Origin: JAADHG01 sp964418645
GTDB lineage: Bacteria > Bacteroidota > Bacteroidia > Flavobacteriales > Flavobacteriaceae
NCBI GenBank assembly: GCA_964418645.1
Contig: CAYQME010000054.1
Location: 1-16,614, forward strand
Length of the DNA: 16,614 nucleotides
Direction: 5' to 3'
This document shows positions 1 through 6,957 of the stretch, piece by piece. Positions within the stretch are counted from its first letter, which is position 1; each line of letters begins with the position of its first letter. The notes beneath the pieces were generated by a model, which saw nothing but the letters and a program-made list of their open reading frames with translations, was not told the DNA's origin and made no database searches. Both the position numbers and the translations under genes were made by a program.

Positions 1-30
1 ATGGGAATGAAACCTGCTTTAACAGTCTAA
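1..30 (+). CDS. possible 3' end of an upstream gene (partial)
   Basis: Reading from base 1, one frame gives nine codons (ending ...KPALTV) and then TAA at 28-30, 12 bases before the aminotransferase start. This could be the C-terminus of a gene that begins outside the window. Nine residues are too few to identify it, and chance is a real alternative. The third frame is also open, up to a TGA at 55-57. Confidence 0.3.
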   Translation: MGMKPALTV

Positions 31-42
31 TTAATTTTACCA

Positions 43-1227
43 ATGAACCAACTTTCTGATAGAATAAACAATCTATCAACATCTGCTACTTTGGCAATGG
101 CTGCTAAAGCCAGAGAACTAAGGGCTGAAGGAAAAGATATTATCGGATTAAGCCTTGGCGAACCCGATTTTAATACCCCAGATTTTATTAAAGACGCAGC
201 TATACAAGCCATTAACGACGACTATAATTCGTACACACCTGTTGATGGCTATGTAGAATTAAAGCAAGCTATTATTACCAAATTTAAGCGTGATAATAAC
301 CTCACCTACACCTTGCCGCAAATTGTTGTATCTACAGGTGCTAAGCAATCGTTAGCAAATGTTGCAGCAGCAATGATTAATCCTGGTGACGAAGTTATTT
401 TACCTTGTCCTTATTGGGTTAGTTATAACGATATTGTACAGCTTAGTGAAGGTGTTCCTGTAGAAGTAAAAACGTCTATTGATACAGATTTTAAAATGAC
501 CGCTGCACAATTAGAGGCAGCTATTACACCAAAAACTAAAATGATTTGGTTTAGTTCTCCTTGTAATCCAAGCGGGTCATTATATAGTAAAACCGAATTA
601 CGGGCATTAGCTAATGTGCTACAAAACCATCCTCATATTTATGTGGTTTCCGATGAAATCTATGAACATATTAATTTTGTTGGAGGTCATGCAAGTATGG
701 CACAATTTGAAGATATGTACGACCGTACTATTACTGTAAATGGTGTGTCAAAAGCATTTGCCATGACAGGTTGGAGAATTGGTTTTATTGGTGCTCCTTC
801 TTGGATTGCTCGTGCCTGTAACAAAATGCAGGGACAAATAACCAGTGGCGCAAATTGTATTGCACAGCGTGCCGTTATTACTGCCATGGAAGCTAATCCT
901 AGTAAAGTACAATACATGGTGGATGAGTTTAAAAACCGTCGTGATTTGGTGCTTAATTTGTTGGATGACATCGATGGATTTAAAACCAATACTCCTGAGG
1001 GCGCCTTTTATGTGTTTCCAGATATATCTTCTTTTTTCGGAAAAACACTCAGAGGCAAAACCATATCGAATGCTTCTGATTTTTCTTTGTATCTACTAGA
1101 AGAAGCGCTTGTGGCAACAGTTACTGGAGATGCCTTTGGAAACCCTAATTGCATACGTATTTCTTATGCAGCTTCACAAGAGCAACTTATTAAAGCCATT
1201 AAACGTATTAAAGAGAGTTTAAACTAG
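43..1227 (+). CDS. class I/II pyridoxal-phosphate aminotransferase, aspartate aminotransferase type
   Basis: This is a PLP-dependent aminotransferase of fold type I, most similar in layout to the bacterial Ib aspartate aminotransferases. It would exchange amino groups between aspartate and 2-oxoglutarate in the cytosol. At 394 residues it has normal family length. Visible landmarks are SLGEPDF near residue 37, the SSPCNPSG segment with the cofactor-contacting Asn175, SDEIYEH with Asp204, the Schiff-base lysine Lys237 in the motif SKAFAMTGWRIG, and the C-terminal substrate-carboxylate arginine in CIRISYA (about Arg372). The ATG at 43 gives a complete N-terminus and has no Shine-Dalgarno, as is usual in this group. 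Its end overlaps the convergent small gene on the minus strand by 9 bp. Exact substrate preference (aspartate, prephenate or another amino acid) cannot be read from the sequence. Confidence 0.93.
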   Translation: MNQLSDRINNLSTSATLAMAAKARELRAEGKDIIGLSLGEPDFNTPDFIKDAAIQAINDDYNSYTPVDGYVELKQAIITKFKRDNNLTYTLPQIVVSTGAKQSLANVAAAMINPGDEVILPCPYWVSYNDIVQLSEGVPVEVKTSIDTDFKMTAAQLEAAITPKTKMIWFSSPCNPSGSLYSKTELRALANVLQNHPHIYVVSDEIYEHINFVGGHASMAQFEDMYDRTITVNGVSKAFAMTGWRIGFIGAPSWIARACNKMQGQITSGANCIAQRAVITAMEANPSKVQYMVDEFKNRRDLVLNLLDDIDGFKTNTPEGAFYVFPDISSFFGKTLRGKTISNASDFSLYLLEEALVATVTGDAFGNPNCIRISYAASQEQLIKAIKRIKESLN

Positions 1228-1476
1228 AGCAATACCTAAAACAATTGCGAAAACAGAAAGTTTTAAAATGGTATCTATATGTGAAGTAAATTGATACCGA
1301 TTACTTTTTACCGATTGTTTAATACCAAATATAGATTTTGGATTTGAATGAAAGAAATTATTACAAGTTTCTTGCTTATACCTTGAACTTAAAAGTCCTT
1401 CGTTTTTAAAAATAAATGGTTCCCTGATCTGTTTGGGTAATGGTTCAATGTCTTGGTGTGTTAATACTAATTCCAT
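1219..1476 (-). CDS. hypothetical 85-aa protein with C-terminal membrane anchor
   Basis: I do not recognise this protein. It has 85 residues: a polar N-terminal part (with NNFFHSNPKSIFGIKQSVKSNR around residues 39-60, which includes one Cys just before it) and one hydrophobic stretch at the extreme C-terminus (residues about 70-85, LKLSVFAIVLGIALV). That resembles a tail-anchored inner-membrane protein facing the cytosol. No signal peptide is visible. Its last codons overlap the 3' end of the aminotransferase by 9 bp, tail to tail. The case for a real gene is an ECF-type promoter with good -35 and -10 boxes at 1510-1535, correctly oriented about 34 bases upstream of the ATG, and a very similar promoter before the lipoprotein gene at 11643-12509. 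Without that promoter it could be dismissed as a random ORF. Confidence 0.55.
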   Translation of the reverse strand: MELVLTHQDIEPLPKQIREPFIFKNEGLLSSRYKQETCNNFFHSNPKSIFGIKQSVKSNRYQFTSHIDTILKLSVFAIVLGIALV

Positions 1477-1509
1477 GATTATTTGTTTTTGATTGATTTA
1501 TACTATTAA

Positions 1510-1535
1510 GACGCCTTACAAATAAAAATGTTACA
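1510..1535 (-). promoter_or_regulatory. candidate ECF-sigma promoter for the 85-aa protein
   Basis: Read on the minus strand, TGTAAC (1535-1530) is followed by 16 bases and then CGTC (1513-1510), continuing as TTAATAGTATAA. An AAC-containing -35 box and a CGTC-like -10 box at this distance are the usual form of promoters read by extracytoplasmic-function sigma factors. The 15-base core GTCTTAA(T/C)AGTATAA (here 1498-1512) recurs once in the window, before the lipoprotein gene, with 14 of 15 bases identical. The sigma factor itself is not in the window. Confidence 0.55.
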
Positions 1536-1642
1536 CAACATTTAACACAACTACATAAATTTCAGAGATAAATAATTGACGATAAATATTATTAATGTTG
1601 ATGTTTTGACAATTTAAAAAATAAATGAAATAGTATATAAAA

Positions 1643-3136
1643 TTACCTGTTTCGCCAAAAGAAAGGTGTTAATAATATAAGCACTGTAAATAATTCTAAA
1701 CGACCAATAAGCATTAAAAAAGAAGCCCACCATTTACCAATTGCTGGCATATCGAAAAAATTATTTACGGGTCCAAAATCACCCAAAGCGGGTCCAACAT
1801 TTCCTAAGCTTGAAGCAGCCACACCAACAGAAGATTCAAAATTTAATCCTAAAAATGAAAACACTAAAGCACCAACAATAAAAGACAGCATATATAAAAT
1901 AAAAAATGCCAAAATATTAAATACTATATTTCCATCTACTGCTCTATTATTATAGCGAACTGGTAAAACAGCATTAGGATGTAAGGTACGTTTAAACTCT
2001 AAAAACCCATTTTTAATCATCATTAAATGGCGCACCACCTTAACGCCACCTGCAGTACTTCCTGCTGATCCACCTAGAAACATTAACCCAAAGAAAAGTA
2101 CCATTAAAAAAGGTGTCCACAAGGTAAAATCTGCTGTTACAAATCCAGTAGTGGTAATAATAGTTAACACTTGAAACATACCATGTCTTATAGCACTTTC
2201 TGTTTCTCCCCAAACCATTGGATGATTAATGGAAGACATCGTAACATCAGCTTTAAAATATATAATTAGCGAAGCTATAATGGTAAACAATATAATACAC
2301 TGAAAATAAAGTTTAAACTCTTCGTCTTTTATTACTTTTTGTACTCTACCCTTAAATACAAAATAACTTAACACAAAATTGGTGCCAGCTAAAAACATAA
2401 AAAGCATTATAATATATTGAATAAATGGTTTACCATTCCAATAGGCTATACTTGCATTCTTAGTTGAAAACCCACCTGTAGATAAGGTTGCCATAGAGTG
2501 GTTTATAGCATCAAAAAAAGACATTCCAGCAACATTAAGCAATATTGTTTCAGCTGCTGTATAGCCAAAATAAATAAGCCACAAACGTTTTGCAGTATCA
2601 GCAATTCGAGGATGTAATTTATCTGCACTTGGCCCAGGAGCTTCCGCTGCAAACAACTGCATTCCTCCAATACCTAACAGCGGCAAAATAGCAACTGCTA
2701 AAACTATAATCCCCATACCACCAATCCAATGTGTTAGACTTCGCCAAAATAAAATACCTTCTGGTAAAGATTCAATATCATTTAAAATGGTTGCTCCTGT
2801 TGTTGTATATCCCGAAATGGTTTCAAAAAAGGCATTTGTGAAACTTGGTACAGCCTCGGTAAACATATATGGCAATGTTCCTGAAAGTGTCATTGCAATC
2901 CACCCAAAGGCCACAACAATATAACCTTCGCGTTTATTCATTTCCTTTTTATGCGATTTGGTTAACAGCATGCTTAGTACCCCAATAGAAATTACTATGA
3001 GGCCAGCCAATAAAATATGAGACGCCGCACCATCCTTATAAATAACACTGATTAAAGATGCAAACAACATGAAACCACCATTAAACAGCAGCAATAATCC
3101 TAAAAAATGAAATATTATTTTGTAGTTAAGTTTCAC
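1643..3136 (-). CDS. trkH: TrkH-family potassium uptake permease
   Basis: This is the membrane-embedded, K+-translocating subunit of a Trk/Ktr-type system. It is built from four repeats of helix, pore loop, helix. At 497 residues it is close to the usual TrkH length. All four selectivity-filter segments can be seen: TTTGAT at 111-116, STGGFS at 219-224, TTTGFV at 328-333 and SLGNVGP at 443-449. Each keeps the key filter glycine. GGSAGSTAGGVKV at 355-367 is the conserved segment after the third pore. Many hydrophobic helices surround these motifs. It is the second gene of a minus-strand pair: the ATG lies 13 bases after the trkA stop, so the two are almost surely co-transcribed and act as one complex, with TrkA as the cytosolic nucleotide-binding gate. 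Whether Na+ or H+ is co-transported cannot be told. Confidence 0.95.
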   Translation of the reverse strand: MKLNYKIIFHFLGLLLLFNGGFMLFASLISVIYKDGAASHILLAGLIVISIGVLSMLLTKSHKKEMNKREGYIVVAFGWIAMTLSGTLPYMFTEAVPSFTNAFFETISGYTTTGATILNDIESLPEGILFWRSLTHWIGGMGIIVLAVAILPLLGIGGMQLFAAEAPGPSADKLHPRIADTAKRLWLIYFGYTAAETILLNVAGMSFFDAINHSMATLSTGGFSTKNASIAYWNGKPFIQYIIMLFMFLAGTNFVLSYFVFKGRVQKVIKDEEFKLYFQCIILFTIIASLIIYFKADVTMSSINHPMVWGETESAIRHGMFQVLTIITTTGFVTADFTLWTPFLMVLFFGLMFLGGSAGSTAGGVKVVRHLMMIKNGFLEFKRTLHPNAVLPVRYNNRAVDGNIVFNILAFFILYMLSFIVGALVFSFLGLNFESSVGVAASSLGNVGPALGDFGPVNNFFDMPAIGKWWASFLMLIGRLELFTVLILLTPFFWRNR

Positions 3137-3149
3137 TTATTTTTTTGTA

Positions 3150-4499
3150 TTAAAAGAAAAAGCTTTCAACTTTCTTAATAGATTGAGGCAAACAGCATAC
3201 TACAATTCTATCTCCTGCTTCAACTATAAAATTACCCAAAGCAATAATTCCTTCTCCATTTCTAATGACACCTCCAATAATTGCTGAACGCGGGAAATTT
3301 AAAGTTCTAATCTCATTATTGCACACTTTTGAATTAGAATTAACCACAAACTCAAGAATCTCGGCATCCATATTACCAAGTTTGGTGATTGCTACAACCT
3401 CACCTTTTCTAATATATCTAAATATACTATTAGCTGCTAGCAATTTTTTATTTATCAAGGTATCAATTCCTATAGAATGAAATAACTCAAAATAATCCAT
3501 ATTCTCAACCAGTGCAATGGTTTTTTTAACGCCTCTTAATTTAGCTACCAAGCAAGACATGATATTGGTTTCAGAATTTCCAGTCACAGAAATAAAAGCA
3601 TCCATTCCTGCAATATTTTCTTCATCTAAAAGCTCTACATTCCTTCCGTCACCTTGAATTACTAATATATTTGGCAACTCATCGGCCAAATCAAAAGATC
3701 TATCTTTATTGTTTTCAATTAGCTTAATATTAATATTATTATCTTCTAAATCCTTGGCTGTTTTAGATCCAATTCTTCCACCACCTAAAATCATTGCATT
3801 TTTGATTTCAGTTTTAAATTTTCCAGTGAGTTTACATAATTCCTCGTCACCTCCTCTGGAGGTCATAAACACAACATGGTCACCTTCTTTAAAAATCGTA
3901 TCTCCTCTAGGAATGATAGTGAGTTGAGTACCATAACGTCGAATGGCAATACATATGAAGTTTACTTTAGGAAAAAGATTGGCAGTTTCTTTAACCGATT
4001 TTCCAACAAATTTAGTTGTTCTAGAAAGATTTAATCCCAACATGGTCAATGCCCCATCTTCAAATTCATAAGTATCTCTAAATACCGATTTATTTAAGAG
4101 CATTTCAATTTCTGAAGCCGCTAAAGATTCTGGTGAAATTAACTCATCAATACCAAATTTGGTGAATTCTACTTCATCTTTAAAATCTATAAACTCTGTA
4201 TTGGAAATTCTAGCAATGGTTTTTTTTACTCCAAGTTGCTTCGCCAATACACTCGCTGTAATATTTGTAGTTTCTGAGGATGTTACAGCAATAAATAAAT
4301 CGGCATTCGCTACTTTACATTCAGTTAAAATTGATATAGATGTCGCATCACCTTTAATAACTTTGATATCCAAATGTGTATCTGCATAAGTAAGACTATC
4401 CTTTTTTGTGTCAATTAAAGTTATTTCTTGAGATTCGTATGATAATAATTTTGCTAAATGAAATCCGACTTCACCTGCTCCAGCAATAATAATCTTCAT
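3150..4499 (-). CDS. trkA: Trk system potassium transporter regulatory subunit TrkA
   Basis: This cytosolic regulator of K+ uptake binds NAD(H) or adenine nucleotides and gates TrkH. The 449 residues form two tandem RCK units (each RCK_N then RCK_C), as in E. coli TrkA. The first Rossmann motif is GAGEVG at residues 7-12, with the ribose-binding acid Asp30 at the end of the second strand. The second is GGGRIG at 239-244, with Glu262 in the matching place. RCK_C-type segments follow at about 150-220 and 375-449. The ATG at 4499 starts directly with the first beta strand (MKIIIAG), so no residues are missing. It is the promoter-proximal gene of the trkA-trkH pair. A TAnnTTTG box lies 26 bases upstream on the minus strand. 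Confidence 0.95.
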   Translation of the reverse strand: MKIIIAGAGEVGFHLAKLLSYESQEITLIDTKKDSLTYADTHLDIKVIKGDATSISILTECKVANADLFIAVTSSETTNITASVLAKQLGVKKTIARISNTEFIDFKDEVEFTKFGIDELISPESLAASEIEMLLNKSVFRDTYEFEDGALTMLGLNLSRTTKFVGKSVKETANLFPKVNFICIAIRRYGTQLTIIPRGDTIFKEGDHVVFMTSRGGDEELCKLTGKFKTEIKNAMILGGGRIGSKTAKDLEDNNINIKLIENNKDRSFDLADELPNILVIQGDGRNVELLDEENIAGMDAFISVTGNSETNIMSCLVAKLRGVKKTIALVENMDYFELFHSIGIDTLINKKLLAANSIFRYIRKGEVVAITKLGNMDAEILEFVVNSNSKVCNNEIRTLNFPRSAIIGGVIRNGEGIIALGNFIVEAGDRIVVCCLPQSIKKVESFFF

Positions 4500-4525
4500 T
4501 TGATAATATTAATAGTAAAGATTAG

Positions 4526-4533
4526 CAAATATA
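4526..4533 (-). promoter_or_regulatory. candidate -7 box for the trkA-trkH operon
   Basis: Minus-strand TATATTTG matches the Bacteroidota -7 consensus TAnnTTTG exactly. It lies 26 bases upstream of the trkA ATG in the divergent trkA/ubiE intergenic region. I do not see a good -33 TTG at the usual distance, so support rests on the -7 box and its position. Confidence 0.4.
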
Positions 4534-4617
4534 AATTATTTTTAGGGATTTGTATATGAAATGTATTTCTTTGCACTAAATTTTAGAAGCAATCTCATTT
4601 TATAGCCCTATTTATTA

Positions 4618-5349
4618 ATGTCTGAAAAAGTAAAACCTTACAAGAACAGTGATTTAAGTAAAAAAGAACAAGTCACTAAAATGTTTAATAATATTTCAAA
4701 GGAATACGACGGTCTTAATCGTGTTATTTCTTTTGGTATTGATGTTAAATGGCGTAACAAAGTTGTATATATTGTTGCTAAACGAAACCCAAATTATATT
4801 TTAGATATTGCTACAGGCACAGGAGACTTAGCTATTAATCTTGTAAAAACAAAGGCTTCAAAAATTATTGGTCTAGATATAAGCCCTGGAATGCTAGCCG
4901 TTGGACGACAAAAAATTGCTAAAAAAAACTTAGAGAATACCATTGAAATGGTATTAGGCGATTCTGAAAATTTACCTTTTAATGATGATACTTTTGATGC
5001 TATTACAGTGGCTTTTGGCGTTCGGAATTTTGAAAATCTTGAAAAAGGGCTTTCTGAAATTTTGCGCGTATTAAAATCAAATGGCATTTTTGTGATTTTA
5101 GAAACCTCAGTACCAACTAAAACCCCTTTTAAACAAGGCTATAATATTTATACTAAAGGTATCATGCCTATAATAGGAAAATTATTTTCCAGAGATAAAG
5201 CGGCTTATTCTTATTTGAGTGCATCTGCCTCCGTTTTTCCTTATGGTGAAGCACTAAACAATATTTTACATAAAATTGGGTTTATTAATGCTGAAGCGTT
5301 GCCACAAACATTTGGTGTAGCAACTATTTATATGGCAACAAAGAAATAA
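4618..5349 (+). CDS. ubiE: demethylmenaquinone methyltransferase (UbiE/MenG)
   Basis: This S-adenosylmethionine-dependent C-methyltransferase carries out the last step of menaquinone synthesis. Flavobacteria use menaquinone rather than ubiquinone, so the MenG role is the likely one. The 243 residues match the family length. Motifs in order are the N-terminal family signature MFNNISKEYDGLNRVISFG (22-40), SAM motif I LDIATGTGDLA (62-72), the acidic loop LDISPGM that contacts the ribose, VAFGVRNFENLEKGLSEI in the middle, and LKSNGIFVILETS near strand 5. The ATG at 4618 is followed by a short Lys-rich leader. The next gene, porT, begins two bases after the stop, so the two are probably one transcript. 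This pairing recurs in Bacteroidota. Confidence 0.95.
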   Translation: MSEKVKPYKNSDLSKKEQVTKMFNNISKEYDGLNRVISFGIDVKWRNKVVYIVAKRNPNYILDIATGTGDLAINLVKTKASKIIGLDISPGMLAVGRQKIAKKNLENTIEMVLGDSENLPFNDDTFDAITVAFGVRNFENLEKGLSEILRVLKSNGIFVILETSVPTKTPFKQGYNIYTKGIMPIIGKLFSRDKAAYSYLSASASVFPYGEALNNILHKIGFINAEALPQTFGVATIYMATKK

Positions 5350-5351
5350 AT

Positions 5352-6065
5352 ATGAAAAGAATAGTTTTAGTTTTATCATTAATAATTATAGGGCAAACGG
5401 CATCTGCACAATTATTTAGTAAAGATAAAATTCAAAATAACCAAAATATAGACAAGGCACAATGGTCTTGGGGATACTTTCTTGGGTTTAATAGCTATGA
5501 TTTTAATTTTGATTATAAGCAAGATCTTAAAGATATTCAAACCGTTAAAACTACTGGTTTTAGTGTAGGACTTATAGGAAACATGCGCATCAATGACTAT
5601 TTAGATTTAAGACTAGAACCAGGATTATTTATTACAAGACGCGATTTAATCTATGACCAAAGCTATTTTAATGGTATCTCTTTTAATAATTCTGATTTGC
5701 TTCGTGAAGTACGCTCAACATATATTCATATTCCTTTGCTATTAAAAATATCTACTAAGCGGATAAACAATATTAAACCATTTATAGTCGGAGGTTTTTC
5801 TACAGCATTAAACTTATCTAGTAATCAAGACAATCCTGATGATAATAGCAATGGACAATTTAGAACTAAAAAAGGGGTTGTTTTTTATGAACTTGGTGTA
5901 GGTATAGATTTTTACTTGCCATGGTTTAAGTTTACCCCAGCAATTCGCGGTATTTTTGCTATGAATGATGAGCTAGTAAGAGATAGAGACCTAAATAGCC
6001 CTTGGACTAGCAATATTGTTAGTATGAAAACGAGAGGCTTGTTTATTAGCTTCACGTTTCAATAA
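5352..6065 (+). CDS. porT: type IX secretion / gliding protein PorT
   Basis: This is an outer-membrane beta-barrel protein of the PorT family (PorT/Sprt, outer-membrane beta-barrel type), needed for the type IX secretion system that exports adhesins, hydrolases and gliding proteins in Bacteroidota. The 237 residues start with a signal peptide (MKRIVLVLSLIIIGQTASA, cleavage likely before Gln20). The mature part alternates short beta-like segments, with family features such as WGYFLGFNSYDFNFDY near 40 and GFSVGLIGNMRINDYLDLRLEPGLF around 70-95. It ends in an aromatic strand (LFISFTFQ), typical of outer-membrane barrels. Its immediate position after ubiE supports the call. The 3' end overlaps the convergent methyltransferase gene by 14 bp. 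No other T9SS gene is in the window. Confidence 0.88.
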   Translation: MKRIVLVLSLIIIGQTASAQLFSKDKIQNNQNIDKAQWSWGYFLGFNSYDFNFDYKQDLKDIQTVKTTGFSVGLIGNMRINDYLDLRLEPGLFITRRDLIYDQSYFNGISFNNSDLLREVRSTYIHIPLLLKISTKRINNIKPFIVGGFSTALNLSSNQDNPDDNSNGQFRTKKGVVFYELGVGIDFYLPWFKFTPAIRGIFAMNDELVRDRDLNSPWTSNIVSMKTRGLFISFTFQ

Positions 6066-6786
6066 TTCTTCTCTTAAATTCACTTAATAATATTGCTGCT
6101 GCTGTAGCAACATTTAAACTTTCTGTGGCTTTAATATCTCCAAAACGAGGTATAGATACACGCTTCGTCATTATTGATTCCAATTCGTTACTAATACCAT
6201 TTGCTTCGTTACCCAATACTAAAATTCCAGAACCTGGCAAATCTTTGTTATATACGTTATCGCCATCCATAAAAGCGCCAAAAATGTCTGTATTTTGATC
6301 AGATAGGAATTCTTTTAAACTCACATAAGACACACTCACCCTAGTAATTGAACCCATTGTAGCCTGTATTACTTTTGGATTGTAACAATCTACAGTATCA
6401 AGACTGCATATTAAATCTATAACCCCAAACCAATCGCACAGCCGTATAATAGTTCCTAAATTTCCAGGGTCTCTTACATCGTCTAATGCTACAATAAGTT
6501 TGCTAAAATTTATAGTTTGTGGTTTTGGTATTTTAAACAGCGCTAAAGCTGTATTAGGCGTTTTAAGAAAACTTATTTTTTTTAACTCATTTTCAGAAAT
6601 TTCAGTTTGCAAATCGTCCGAAACATCAAATTCTAACGTAGTTGTATATAGTTGCAGTAATTGCAAATTGGAATGTAACAGTTCAACAATAGTCTTCTTA
6701 CCCTCTGCTACAAATAGCTGATGTTGAAGGCGATACTTTTTTTGTTTTAAACTCGTTATAAGCTTTATTTGGTTTTTACTAAGCAT
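6052..6786 (-). CDS. TrmH/SpoU-family RNA 2'-O-methyltransferase
   Basis: This SPOUT-class enzyme would transfer a methyl group from SAM to a ribose 2'-OH of rRNA or tRNA. The 244 residues divide into an N-terminal SpoU substrate-binding domain (about 1-88, with the typical FVAEGKKTIVELL at 25-37) and a knotted catalytic domain. The latter carries motif 1, DPGNLGTIIR (Asn109 to Arg115), motif 2, LGNEANGIS (191-199), and motif 3, ESLNVATAAAILL (222-234). The layout resembles RlmB/TrmH and the TsnR-like proteins, but the target nucleotide cannot be assigned. It is transcribed convergently to porT, overlapping it by 14 bp, and divergently from the tamL-like gene. The ATG at 6786 fits the start of the substrate-binding domain (MLSKNQIKLITSLKQKKYR). 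Confidence 0.92.
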   Translation of the reverse strand: MLSKNQIKLITSLKQKKYRLQHQLFVAEGKKTIVELLHSNLQLLQLYTTTLEFDVSDDLQTEISENELKKISFLKTPNTALALFKIPKPQTINFSKLIVALDDVRDPGNLGTIIRLCDWFGVIDLICSLDTVDCYNPKVIQATMGSITRVSVSYVSLKEFLSDQNTDIFGAFMDGDNVYNKDLPGSGILVLGNEANGISNELESIMTKRVSIPRFGDIKATESLNVATAAAILLSEFKRRIIET

Positions 6787-6900
6787 TAAAAGCAGTAATT
6801 ATTTTTTTCGCTATAAATTTATATAAAGAAAATGATAAAATTTACATCAAAAGCACACTAGTTCATTTATTTTTAATATTTTTTTTCAAAGGAAATAGTG

Positions 6901-6908
6901 TATTTTTG
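6901..6908 (+). promoter_or_regulatory. candidate -7 box for the tamL-like gene
   Basis: TATTTTTG matches TAnnTTTG exactly and lies 49 bases before the TTG start codon at 6958. No convincing -33 TTG is seen upstream, where there is a T-run. The transcript would have a leader of about 40 bases. Confidence 0.4.
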
Positions 6909-6957
6909 AAATTGTAATAGAGACTGAATTATATTACTCTAACTTATTTCTTTTTAG

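Noticed and set aside
687..1099. ORFs of 100 and 84 codons in other frames within the aminotransferase
   Set aside because: They lie within a strongly conserved enzyme gene, have no recognisable domains and are explained as shadow frames.
4549..4573. Promoter for ubiE (TTTG at 4549-4552 and TTTCTTTG at 4566-4573)
   Set aside because: The -7 box misses one consensus base and the gap to the TTTG is only 13 bases, so the pair does not fit the usual spacing. Not listed as a feature.
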